64,000 nt of DNA. It comes from Streptomyces albireticuli (lineage in GTDB: Bacteria > Actinomycetota > Actinomycetes > Streptomycetales > Streptomycetaceae). Where the stretch lies: contig NZ_CP021744.1 in the NCBI RefSeq assembly GCF_002192455.1, positions 6,472,501 through 6,536,500 of the forward strand, written 5' to 3'. The notes beneath the pieces were generated by a model that saw only the letters and a program-made list of their open reading frames with translations, ran no database searches and was not told the origin of the DNA. The translations under genes were made by a program, and so were the position numbers. Position 1 is the first letter of the stretch. Each line of letters begins with the position of its first letter. Positions 28,549 to 36,207 of this stretch are shown here, piece by piece.

Positions 28549-29373
28549 ATGCTCCCCGAAGTCACCGCCACCCGGTATGTCACGCCCTTGCGTGAGGGTG
28601 GCTCGCTCCCCGGCATCGTCGAGGCCGACGATCTCGGCACGTACGTCATGAAGTTCACCGGCGCCGGGCAGGGCCGCAAGACCCTCGTCGCCGAGGTCAT
28701 CTGCGGACAGCTCGGCCGGGCCCTGGGCCTGCGCGTCCCGGACCTCGCCAAGATCCAGCTCGACCCGGTCATCGGCCGCGGCGAGCCGGACCAGGAGGTG
28801 CAGGGGCTCCTCAAGGCCAGCGGCGGGCTCAACCTCGCCATGGACTTCCTGCCCGGCGCGCTCGGCTTCGACCCCCTGGCCTTCGAGACCGACGCGGCCG
28901 AGGCCGGCCGGGTCGTCTGGTTCGACGCGCTGATCAACAACGTCGACCGGTCCTGGCGCAACCCCAATCTCCTGGTGTGGCACGGACAGCTGTGGCTCAT
29001 CGACCACGGCGCGACGATGATCTGGCACCACAACTGGCCGTCCGCCACCGCCGCGGCCGGCAAGGCCTACGACGCCTCCGACCACGTCCTGGCCTCCTTC
29101 GCGCCGGACGTCGCCGGCGCGGCGGCCGCCCTCGCCCCGAAGGTCACCGAGGAGCTGCTGACCGAGGTCGCCGCCGACGTGCCCGACGAGTGGCTCGTGG
29201 ACGAACCGGGCTTCGACAGCCCGGACGCGCTGCGCCGCGCCTATGTCGAGGTGCTGCTGGAGCGCGCCGCCACCATCGGCGACCGCGTCGTCCTCGGCGA
29301 ACGAAGCAAGGACAAACCCTCGCAGGCGCCGGAGTGGGTGCGTGTCAGGCTCGACGGAAAGGCCGGCAAGTGA
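28549..29373 (+). CDS. HipA-family kinase-like protein
   Basis: A 274-aa protein matching the HipA-like kinase family (PI3/4-kinase-related fold). Near the N-terminus, YVMKFTGAGQGRKTLVAEVICGQLGRALGLRVPD resembles the nucleotide-binding lobe with its lysine. DALINNVDRSWRNPNLLVW carries the catalytic Asp-Asn, and LWLIDHGATM gives the metal-binding Asp. It is shorter than true HipA toxin (about 440 aa) and has no HipB antitoxin partner. Instead its stop overlaps the start of a DUF3037 gene (GTGA), a recurrent bacterial pairing. Substrate unknown. Confidence 0.82.
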   Translation: MLPEVTATRYVTPLREGGSLPGIVEADDLGTYVMKFTGAGQGRKTLVAEVICGQLGRALGLRVPDLAKIQLDPVIGRGEPDQEVQGLLKASGGLNLAMDFLPGALGFDPLAFETDAAEAGRVVWFDALINNVDRSWRNPNLLVWHGQLWLIDHGATMIWHHNWPSATAAAGKAYDASDHVLASFAPDVAGAAAALAPKVTEELLTEVAADVPDEWLVDEPGFDSPDALRRAYVEVLLERAATIGDRVVLGERSKDKPSQAPEWVRVRLDGKAGK

Positions 29374-29765
29374 CCGGGCGCCACAACGGACGCGACGTCT
29401 TCGAATACGCCCTGCTGCGCGTGGTCCCGCGCGTGGAGCGGGGTGAGCAGATCAATGCCGGGGTCGTCGTCTACTGCCAGGCGAAGTCCTACGTGGCCGC
29501 CCGCGTCCACCTGGACGAGGCGCGGCTGCTGGCCCTCGACCCGACCGCGGACGTCGCGGGCGTACGGGCCGCGCTGGGCGCCGTGGAAGGCGTCTGCCTC
29601 GGCGGGGAGCGGGCCGGGCAGGCCGCCGAGGACGCCCCGGGGCGCCGCTTCCGATGGCTGATCGCGCCGCGCTCCACGGTCGTCCAGCCCGGCCCGGTGC
29701 ACACCGGGCTGACCGCGGACCCCGAGGGCGAACCGGAGCGCCTCCTCGACCTGCTGGTGCGGTGA
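29370..29765 (+). CDS. DUF3037 family protein
   Basis: A 131-aa protein with the DUF3037 pattern: FEYALLRVVPRVERGEQINAGVVVYC near the N-terminus, then RFRWLIAPRSTVVQPGPVHTGLTADPEGEPERLLDLLV at the end. The GTG at 29370 overlaps the HipA-like stop by 4 nt, so the two are translationally coupled. DUF3037 has no established activity; steady linkage to HipA-like kinases suggests a modulator or substrate role (inference). The gene is closed by a 10-bp-stem terminator. Confidence 0.83.
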   Translation: MTGRHNGRDVFEYALLRVVPRVERGEQINAGVVVYCQAKSYVAARVHLDEARLLALDPTADVAGVRAALGAVEGVCLGGERAGQAAEDAPGRRFRWLIAPRSTVVQPGPVHTGLTADPEGEPERLLDLLVR

Positions 29766-29772
29766 GGGTGCC

Positions 29773-29796
29773 GGGCCGCGCCAGGGGGCGCGGCCC
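29773..29796 (+). terminator. Terminator after the HipA-DUF3037 pair
   Basis: A 10-bp perfect GC stem (29773-29782 with 29787-29796) with a 4-nt loop begins 8 nt after the DUF3037 stop and 7 nt before the next promoter's -35. Confidence 0.75.
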
Positions 29797-29802
29797 GAGG
29801 CG

Positions 29803-29831
29803 TTGACAGCGGGTGGCGGGGCTTCTAGCGT
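29803..29831 (+). promoter_or_regulatory. Strong vegetative promoter of the SDR gene pair, with possible operator
   Basis: ttgaca (29803-29808), 17-nt spacer, tagcgt (29826-29831) is close to the Streptomyces HrdB consensus. Directly downstream, tactaagcggttgctca (29845-29861) resembles imperfect operators of TetR-type regulators of lipid-metabolism genes; that resemblance is from memory. The leader is about 100 nt. Confidence 0.75.
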
Positions 29832-29938
29832 CTGATCCACTAGCTACTAAGCGGTTGCTCACCTGCTCGGCCGGGGTGGCGCCGCTGGAGCCGAGCCCGA
29901 CGTCGACGCCGACGTCTCCGAGGTGAGGAGAGCCCCGC

Positions 29939-30700
29939 ATGTCCACCACCGAGCAGCGCGTAGCCGTCGTGACGGGCGCGGCCCGTGGCATCGGCGCCGC
30001 GACCGCCGTCCGCCTGGCCGGGGAGGGCCGCGCGGTCGCCGTCCTCGACCTCGACGAGGCGGCCTGCGCGGGCACCGTGGAGAAGATCACGGCGGCGGGC
30101 GGCACGGCCCTCGCCGTCGGCTGCGACGTCTCGGACTCGGCCCAGGTCGAGGCCGCCGTCGCCCGGATCGCGGACGGGCTGGGCGCCCCCGTCATCCTCG
30201 TCAACAACGCCGGGGTGCTCCGGGACAACCTGCTGTTCAAGATGAGCGACGACGACTGGGACACCGTCCTGAGCGTGCACCTGCGGGGCGCGTTCCTGAT
30301 GTCGCGGGCCTGCCAGAAGCACATGGTCGACGCGGGCTTCGGCCGGATCGTCAACCTCTCCAGCAGCTCCGCCCTCGGCAACCGGGGCCAGGCCAACTAC
30401 GCCGCCGCCAAGGCCGGCATGCAGGGCCTCACCAAGACCCTCGCCAAGGAACTCGGCAAGTTCGGCGTCACCGCCAACTCCGTCGCCCCCGGCTTCATCG
30501 CCACCGACATGACCGCCGCCACCGCCGACCGCGTCGGCATGGGCTTCGAGGACTTCAAGGCCGCCGCCGCGAGCCAGATCCCGGTCCAGCGCGTCGGCGA
30601 GCCCGAGGACATCGCCAACGCCGTCGCCTTCTTCACCGGCGAGCAGGCCGGCTTCGTCTCCGGTCAGGTGCTGTACGTGGCCGGCGGACCGCTCAACTGA
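29939..30700 (+). CDS. fabG: SDR-family 3-oxoacyl-ACP reductase-like protein (FabG-like)
   Basis: A 253-aa classical short-chain dehydrogenase. Seen are the nucleotide-binding motif TGAARGIGAA, the structural NNAG (LVNNAGVL), the catalytic Ser (NLSSSSALG), and Tyr-Lys in YAAAK. The C-terminal GFIATDMT and SGQVLYVAGG match FabG-type reductases. It would reduce a 3-oxoacyl thioester with NADPH, but as a stand-alone copy outside a fatty-acid cluster it may act in degradation or secondary metabolism. gaggag lies upstream of the ATG. It is followed after 17 nt by a second SDR, likely one operon. Confidence 0.85.
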   Translation: MSTTEQRVAVVTGAARGIGAATAVRLAGEGRAVAVLDLDEAACAGTVEKITAAGGTALAVGCDVSDSAQVEAAVARIADGLGAPVILVNNAGVLRDNLLFKMSDDDWDTVLSVHLRGAFLMSRACQKHMVDAGFGRIVNLSSSSALGNRGQANYAAAKAGMQGLTKTLAKELGKFGVTANSVAPGFIATDMTAATADRVGMGFEDFKAAAASQIPVQRVGEPEDIANAVAFFTGEQAGFVSGQVLYVAGGPLN

Positions 30701-30717
30701 CGGGGAGGGGAACGGAC

Positions 30718-31470
30718 ATGACCGCACCGGACAGCGGGAAGGTCGCCCTCGTCACGGGCGCCAGCCGCGGCATCGGATACGGCATCGCCGAGGCGCTCGT
30801 CGCCCGCGGCGACCGCGTCGTCATCACCGGCCGGGACGAGGAGAGCCTGAAGCGGGCGGCCGAGGCACTCGGCCCCGACCGGGTGCTCGGGGTGCCCGGC
30901 AAGGCCCACGACGAGGCCCACCAGGCCGCCGCCGTGGAGCGCGCGATGGACGCCTTCGGCCGCATCGACTACCTCGTCAACAACGCCGGGACCAACCCCG
31001 TGTTCGGCCCGATCGCCGAGCTCGACCTGGCCGTCGCCCGCAAGGTCTTCGAGACCAATGTGATCTCCGCGCTCGGCTTCGCCCAGCAGACCTGGCGGGC
31101 GTGGCAGAAGGAGAACGGCGGGGCGATCGTCAACATCGCGTCCGTCGCCGGGCTGGGCGCGTCGCCGTTCGTCGGCGCGTACGGCATCAGCAAGGCCGCC
31201 ATGGTCAACCTCTCGCTCCAGCTCGCCCACGAGATGGCCCCCGGCGTCCGCGTCAACTCCATCGCCCCCGCCGTCGTGAAGACGAAGTTCGCCGCGGCCC
31301 TCTACGAGGGGCGCGAGGCGGAGGTCGTGGCGTCGTACCCGCTCGGCAGGCTCGGCGTGCCCGAGGACATCGGGGGAGCGGCCGCCTTCCTGCTCTCCGC
31401 CGCCGCCGCCTGGATCACCGGGCAGACGCTGGTGGTGGACGGGGGGATCTTCCTCAACGCGGGCTTCTGA
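30718..31470 (+). CDS. SDR-family oxidoreductase
   Basis: A 250-aa classical SDR with TGASRGIGYG (cofactor loop), LVNNAGTNP, NIASVAGLG with the catalytic serine, and YGISK (Tyr-x3-Lys). The C-terminus is GQTLVVDGGIFLNAG. A ggggaggggaa ribosome site precedes the ATG by 7 nt. It forms a pair with the upstream FabG-like gene; two sequential carbonyl or hydroxyl conversions on one substrate are plausible (inference). Substrate unknown. Confidence 0.85.
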   Translation: MTAPDSGKVALVTGASRGIGYGIAEALVARGDRVVITGRDEESLKRAAEALGPDRVLGVPGKAHDEAHQAAAVERAMDAFGRIDYLVNNAGTNPVFGPIAELDLAVARKVFETNVISALGFAQQTWRAWQKENGGAIVNIASVAGLGASPFVGAYGISKAAMVNLSLQLAHEMAPGVRVNSIAPAVVKTKFAAALYEGREAEVVASYPLGRLGVPEDIGGAAAFLLSAAAAWITGQTLVVDGGIFLNAGF

Positions 31471-31486
31471 GGCCGCGCGGCGGGCG

Positions 31487-31509
31487 ATGTCAGTGGCCGC
31501 CGGTAAGTT
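31487..31509 (+). promoter_or_regulatory. DNA-damage (PafBC/RecA-NDp-type) promoter of ung
   Basis: atgtcagtg (31487-31495), exactly 8 nt, taagtt (31504-31509) fits tTGTCRgtg-N8-TAnnnT with only the first base differing. It is followed 38 nt on by the ung GTG, with a ccggagg ribosome site in between. Confidence 0.75.
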
Positions 31510-31547
31510 CTCCGGTGTAAACGGATCGAACCCCGGAGGTTGTCGAC

Positions 31548-32234
31548 GTGACCGTCACCGACACGCTGCCCGAGTCCTGGCGCGGAGTCCTCGGCGAGGA
31601 GCTGGAGAAGCCCTATTTCAAGGAGCTCACCGACTTCGTCGAGGAGGAGCGGGCGAACGCTCCGGTGTACCCGCCGCGCGGCGAGGTCTTCGCCGCGCTG
31701 GAGGCCACGCCGTACGAGCGGGTGAAGGTCCTCGTCCTCGGACAGGACCCCTACCACGGGGCGGGTCAGGGACACGGCCTCTGCTTCTCGGTCCGGCCCG
31801 GCGTCAAGACCCCGCCCTCCCTGCGCAACATCTACAAGGAGATGCGCGAGGAGCTCGGCTACGACGTCCCGGACAACGGCTACCTCCAGCCGTGGGCCGA
31901 GCAGGGCGTCCTGCTGCTCAACGCGGTCCTCACGGTCCGCGGCGGTGAGCCCAACTCCCACAAGGGCAAGGGCTGGGAGAAGTTCACCGACGCGGTCATC
32001 CGCGCCGTGGCCTCCCGCCCCGACCCGGCCGTCTTCGTGCTGTGGGGCAACTACGCCCAGAAGAAGCTGCCCCTGATCGACGAGACGCGCCACACGGTCG
32101 TCAAGGGCGCGCACCCCTCGCCGCTGTCGGCCAAGAAGTTCTTCGGCAGCCGCCCCTTCACCCAGATCAACGAGGCGGTCGCGGCCCAGGGCCACGAAGC
32201 GATCGACTGGCGCATCCCGGACCTGGCGGTCTGA
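31548..32234 (+). CDS. ung: Uracil-DNA glycosylase
   Basis: A 228-aa family-1 UDG that removes uracil from DNA. The water-activating motif GQDPYH (in VLVLGQDPYHGAGQ) and the DNA-intercalating HPSPLS loop (KGAHPSPLSAKKFFG) are both present, as is the uracil-binding block LLLNAVLTVRGGEPNSHKGKGWE. Length is typical. The GTG at 31548 has cggagg 10 nt upstream. Its promoter carries the SOS-independent damage motif. It ends convergent with a lipoprotein gene. Confidence 0.96.
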   Translation: MTVTDTLPESWRGVLGEELEKPYFKELTDFVEEERANAPVYPPRGEVFAALEATPYERVKVLVLGQDPYHGAGQGHGLCFSVRPGVKTPPSLRNIYKEMREELGYDVPDNGYLQPWAEQGVLLLNAVLTVRGGEPNSHKGKGWEKFTDAVIRAVASRPDPAVFVLWGNYAQKKLPLIDETRHTVVKGAHPSPLSAKKFFGSRPFTQINEAVAAQGHEAIDWRIPDLAV

Positions 32235-32285
32235 GCCCGGTCCGCGCGTGAGGGTGTACGGACACGGCCGCGGCGCCCGCCCGGC

Positions 32286-33062
32286 TCAGTGCCCGTACAC
32301 CTGGCCGCAGATGCGGTTGGCGTCGCCGCCCTGCTGCCAGCGGCCGTAGTCGCGGCCCATGGCGCAGACATTGCCGCCGCCCTTGGCCGGTGCCGGGGCG
32401 GGGGCGGGCGCCTCGTGGCGGGGCTCGGAGGCGTGGCCGCTCGCGGGCGGGTCCGAGTGGTGCTGGGGGGCGGGGGTGTCCTGACGCGGTGCGGACCGCT
32501 CCGGGGAGGCCGCCTGAGGGCCCGCGTCCCGGGAGGGGCCGGACGAGCCCGGGGCCGAGCCCGAGTCCGAGGGGGACGAGGAGTGCGCGCTCCGGCCGGG
32601 GGAGCGGTCGGCCGGGCCCGAGGAGCCGGCCGGGCCGGACGGCCCGGAGGGGCCCGAGCGGGCCGGGCGATCCGCGTGGCCGGAGGGGCCGGAAGGGCCT
32701 GAGGGGCTTGAGGGGTCCGTGAATACGGAAGGCGCGGAAGGGTCCGCCGGATTCCAGAACCTCTCCAGGTCCCGGGGGGCTCCGGGGTGCGAGAGGTCGG
32801 ACGGGTCCCAGAACGTCGGTGCGCCGCCCAGCCGGTCCGGATCCCCGCCGCGCCCGGTGCGGGGACCGGCACCCGGGCCGTCCGGCCCCGTCGTGGCCAG
32901 TGCCTCGCGGGCCGGGCCCGGGCCGGTGCGGGGACCGGAGCCCGACCACCGCGACGAGCCGGCCGGGGCGTGGGCGGCGGTGTGCGGGGACACGGATACG
33001 CAGCCGGTGGTGGCCATCATCGCCACCACCGTCAGGGCTGCCGCTGCGGGGACTCGATGCAC
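32286..33062 (-). CDS. Probable lipoprotein, Pro/Ser/Gly-rich with conserved C-terminal Cys pair
   Basis: A 258-aa exported protein. It has a short signal peptide (MHRVPAAAALTVVAMMATTGC) with a lipobox-like ATTGC giving a lipidated Cys at about 21. Residues 30-220 are a disordered Ser/Gly/Pro/Asp-rich tract that includes repeated GPSGPSG. The last about 30 residues (GGNVCAMGRDYGRW...RICGQVYGH) have two cysteines and resemble the conserved tail of several Streptomyces lipoproteins of unknown function. The start is the GTG at 33062; the ribosome site is weak. Confidence 0.75.
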   Translation of the reverse strand: MHRVPAAAALTVVAMMATTGCVSVSPHTAAHAPAGSSRWSGSGPRTGPGPAREALATTGPDGPGAGPRTGRGGDPDRLGGAPTFWDPSDLSHPGAPRDLERFWNPADPSAPSVFTDPSSPSGPSGPSGHADRPARSGPSGPSGPAGSSGPADRSPGRSAHSSSPSDSGSAPGSSGPSRDAGPQAASPERSAPRQDTPAPQHHSDPPASGHASEPRHEAPAPAPAPAKGGGNVCAMGRDYGRWQQGGDANRICGQVYGH

Positions 33063-33152
33063 TCGCTCAACTCTGCTGCCCTGGGGAGGGGGTTGGGAAT
33101 GCCCCGGAGGGGTGATGTGCGATCATCCGCCTGCCGGCGGGGCTTTCCCCAC

Positions 33153-33354
33153 CCCGCCCCTTCCCGTAACCGGGGGCTTCGCCCCCGGGCCCCCTTCCGC
33201 GCTGACGCGCGGTGTCCTCAAGCGCCGGACGGGCTGATTTCAGCCCGTCCGGGGGCACCTCCCAGCGGTAGCTGGGGGAGCTTGAGGACCGGAGCCCGGG
33301 GCGGAGCCCCTCACGCGGCGGAGCCGCACATCGGATGCGGCGGGAAGGGGCGGG
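33153..33354. repeat. Dispersed palindromic repeat, full copy (about 200 bp)
   Basis: It is bounded by 14-bp perfect terminal inverted repeats (33153-33166 and 33341-33354). Inside, ggtgtcctcaagc pairs with gcttgaggacc, the segment cggacgggctg pairs with cagcccgtccg, and there is an inner ctcccagc/gctggggg hairpin. The whole can fold as a branched hairpin. A second, partial copy is at 50891-51000. It fills the 304-nt gap between the lipoprotein and TetR genes. Such elements are common between Streptomyces genes; whether it terminates transcription or is a mobile MITE-like unit is unknown. Confidence 0.8.
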
Positions 33355-33366
33355 ACTGCGGAAAGG

Positions 33367-33996
33367 TCACCCCAGCACCCCCCGCAACAACTCCCGCGCG
33401 CTGACCCGCAACCCCTCCACCCCCGGCACCTCCGCGTGGTACGACCCCGCCGCGCACGAGAACATCAACCCCTCGCACCAGGCCAGCACCGACAGCGCGT
33501 GCCGCTCCGGGGCCTTCGAGCCCGCCGCCGTCAGCAGCGCGACGAGGGGCTCGCGGAAGGCGCGGCCCTCCGTGTCGTAGATGGCTCGCAGCTCGGGCCG
33601 GCGTGAGGCCTCCAGGGCCAGTTCGTAGCGGGCGATCAGGAGTTCGCGCCGGCCGGTCAGGGTGCGGTGCAGGGCGAGCGCGATCGCGTCGGCGAGCGCT
33701 TCGGGGCCGTCCGCCGGATCGGGCAGTTCCTTCAGGGCCAGCACCTCGCCCTCGCGCACGGCGAGCCGCCGCACCGCCGCCTCCAGCAGCGCGAGCCGGG
33801 TCCGGGCCTGGTTGGACGTCGAGCCGGTCGGCAGGCCCGCCGCCTCGTCGACGGCCCGGTGGGTCAGCCCGCGCATGCCGCGCTCGGCGAGCAGGTCGAG
33901 GGCGGTGTCGGCGATCAGCCGGCCGCGGGCGGCTCCGGCGGGCAGCCGCACCAGCGGCTTCCCAGGGTACTGCGCGGGTTCCTTCTCCACTGACAT
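33367..33996 (-). CDS. TetR-family transcriptional regulator
   Basis: A 209-aa regulator with an N-terminal TetR HTH (about 22-70: GRLIADTALDLLAERGMRGLTHRAVDEAAGLPTGSTSNQARTR) and a C-terminal ligand domain of the group with LLIARYELALEASRRPELRAIYD. It is divergent from a FAD monooxygenase gene, and two identical-core palindromes lie in the 77-nt gap, so it most likely represses both. taggtt 6 nt before the ATG could be its -10. Ligand unknown. Confidence 0.9.
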   Translation of the reverse strand: MSVEKEPAQYPGKPLVRLPAGAARGRLIADTALDLLAERGMRGLTHRAVDEAAGLPTGSTSNQARTRLALLEAAVRRLAVREGEVLALKELPDPADGPEALADAIALALHRTLTGRRELLIARYELALEASRRPELRAIYDTEGRAFREPLVALLTAAGSKAPERHALSVLAWCEGLMFSCAAGSYHAEVPGVEGLRVSARELLRGVLG

Positions 33997-34016
33997 GCCT
34001 TCAACCTACCGCCCGC

Positions 34017-34056
34017 ACTACAGGGGTAGTATCGTCAGGCGAACTACAGGCGTAGT
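34017..34056. promoter_or_regulatory. Twin TetR operator
   Basis: Two 14-nt palindromes, actacaggggtagt (34017-34030) and actacaggcgtagt (34043-34056), share actac-N4-gtagt arms and are 26 bp apart centre to centre. A strong -10-like tagtat (34027-34032) overlaps the first on the plus strand, so binding would block the promoter of the monooxygenase gene. Confidence 0.85.
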
Positions 34057-34073
34057 CATCCGGAGGTAAGTCC

Positions 34074-35305
34074 ATGCGAGAGCTCCGAGCCGTCGTCATC
34101 GGTGGCGGGGTGGGAGGCCTCACCGCCGCTGCCGCCCTGCACCACCGCGGCTGGGACGTCACCGTCCTCGAACGCGCCGCCTCGCTCGAACCCGTGGGCG
34201 CCGGGATCGCCCTCGCGGCCAACGCCCAGCGCGCCCTCGACACCTTCGGCGCGGGCGACGCCGTACGCGCCCTGTCGGTCCCGCAGGTGGACGGCGGACT
34301 GCGGCGCCCCGGCGGGTACTGGCTCTCCCGCACGGACAACGCGGCCGCCGCCCGGCGCTTCGGCGGCCCCGTCGTCGTCGCGCACCGCGCCGACGTCATC
34401 GCCCTGCTCGCCTCCCGGCTCCCCGAGGGCGCCGTGCGCACCGGGGTCCGCGGGGAACTCGCCGACCCCGGCGGGCCGGACCGGCCCGCCCGCGTCACCA
34501 CCCCCGGCGGCGTCCTGGAGGCCGAGCTCGTCGTCGGCGCCGACGGCATCCACTCCGCCGTCCGCGCCGCGCTCTTCCCCGGCCACCCGGCACCGCGCTA
34601 CACCGGCTTCACCACCTGGCGCTTCGTCGTCCCGGCGGCGGCCGCGCCGCAGGGCGGGACCACCGCCCACGAGACCTGGGGGCCCGGCCGGCTCTGGGGC
34701 ACCGTCCCCTGCTCGACGGCCGCGTCTACGCCTACGCCCAGGCCGCCGCGCCCGCCCGCGCGCAGTCCCCGGGCGGCGAACTCGCCCAGCTGCGCCGCCT
34801 CTTCGGCGACTGGCACCACCCCGTGCCGGAGCTCCTCGCCGCCGCCGACCCCGCCGCCGTGCTGCGCAACGACGTCCACAGCGCCGCCGACCCGCTGCCC
34901 GCCCACCACCACGGCCGGGTCGCCCTCCTCGGCGACGCCGCCCACTCCATGACCCCGAACCTCGGCCAGGGCGGCTGCCAGGCCGTCGAGGACGCGGTCG
35001 TCCTCGCCCACCTGGCCGCCGAGGCCGCCACGGTGCACGGCGGCGACCCGCTGCCCGCGCTGCCGCGCTACACCGCCGAGCGGCTGCCCCGCACCACGGC
35101 GGTCGTCCGCCGCTCCGCCCGCGTCGGCCGCCTCGCCTGTCTCTCCTCCCGGTCCGGCCGCCTCCTGCGCGACGCCGCCCTCGTCGCGGCGGACCGCTTC
35201 GCGCCCCACCTCGCCCTGCGCGGCCTCGACGGAGTGGCCGACTGGCGCCCACCCGCACACCCGTATGCTGCTCAAACGGGAACGCGTACCAAGGAGGCTC
35301 CGTGA
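34074..35305 (+). pseudogene. FAD-dependent monooxygenase, frameshifted
   Basis: The reading frame starts as a PHBH-type FAD monooxygenase (VVIGGGVGGLTAAAALHHRGWDVTVLE; VVGADGIHSAVRAAL). After residue 212 (LWGTVP) it leaves frame at a run of four C (34706-34709). The expected continuation (LLDGRVYAYAQ, then LLGDAAHSMTPNLGQGGCQAVEDAV, the second FAD motif) is in the next frame down to a stop at 35305. One missing C would restore a protein of about 410 aa. Read literally, the first frame runs on to 34952 in nonsense. It is either a true one-base deletion or a sequencing error in a homopolymer. It faces the TetR gene and overlaps the next gene's GTG. Confidence 0.88.
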
Positions 35306-36207
35306 AGGTCGGCTGCATCGGGCTCGGCGACATCGCGCAGAAGGCGTACCTGCCGGTGCTCACCACACAGCCGGGGCTCGAACCCCACCTCCACACCCGC
35401 ACGCCCGAGACCCTCCACCGCGTCGCCGACACCTACCGCGTCCCCGACGCGCACCGCCACACCGACCTCGACTCGCTGCTGGCCGCCGGCCTCGACGCGG
35501 CCTTCGTCCACGCGGCCACCGCCGCGCACCCCGAGATCGTCACCCGCCTCCTCGAAGCGGACGTGCCCGTCTACGTGGACAAGCCCCTCGCCTACGACCT
35601 GGCCGGCAGCGCGCGCCTGGTCCGCCTCGCGCGGGAGCGCCGGGTGAGCCTGGCCGTCGGCTTCAACCGCCGCCACGCCCCCGGCTACGCCCAGTGCCTG
35701 GACCACCCGCGCGACCTGATCCTGATGCAGAAGAACCGGGTCGGGCTCGCCGAGGACCCGCGCACCCTCGTCTTCGACGACTTCATCCACGTCGTCGACA
35801 CCCTGCGCTTCCTCGCCCCCGGGCCCGTCGAGCACGTCGACGTCCGGGCCCGGGTCCGCGACGGCCTGATGCACCACGTGGTGCTCCAGCTGTCGGGCGA
35901 CGGCTTCACCGCCATCGGCACGATGAACCGGATGAGCGGCTCCACCGAGGAGATCCTGGAGGTCTCCGGCCAGGACACCAAGCGGCAGGTCGTGAACCTC
36001 GCCGAGATCGTCGACCACAAGGGCCAGCCGAGCGTCCGCCGCCGCGGCGACTGGGTGCCCGTGGCCCGTCAGCGCGGTATCGAGCAGGTCGTCGGCGTCT
36101 TCCTCGACGCGGTACGGGCGGGCGAGGTGCTGGACGCCGAGGACGCGCTGCGCACCCATGAGCTCGCCGAACGGGTCGTCAACGCCGCTCTGGAGCAGGC
36201 TTCCTGA
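35302..36207 (+). CDS. Gfo/Idh/MocA-family oxidoreductase
   Basis: A 301-aa NAD(P)-dependent oxidoreductase with an N-terminal Rossmann fold (VKVGCIGLGDIAQKAYLPVL) and the family motif with the catalytic Lys in VPVYVDKPLAYD (about residue 95). It differs from typical sugar dehydrogenases by a shorter C-terminal domain. The GTG at 35302 overlaps the monooxygenase stop, with aaggagg 4 nt upstream, so it was probably coupled to that gene. Its 3' end overlaps the convergent lnt gene by 29 bp. Substrate unknown. Confidence 0.83.
   Translation: MKVGCIGLGDIAQKAYLPVLTTQPGLEPHLHTRTPETLHRVADTYRVPDAHRHTDLDSLLAAGLDAAFVHAATAAHPEIVTRLLEADVPVYVDKPLAYDLAGSARLVRLARERRVSLAVGFNRRHAPGYAQCLDHPRDLILMQKNRVGLAEDPRTLVFDDFIHVVDTLRFLAPGPVEHVDVRARVRDGLMHHVVLQLSGDGFTAIGTMNRMSGSTEEILEVSGQDTKRQVVNLAEIVDHKGQPSVRRRGDWVPVARQRGIEQVVGVFLDAVRAGEVLDAEDALRTHELAERVVNAALEQAS

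Noticed and set aside
30739..31470. Second SDR gene as a fusion with the upstream FabG-like gene
   Set aside because: A clear stop, a 17-nt gap and a strong ribosome site separate them, and each has its own complete SDR motifs.
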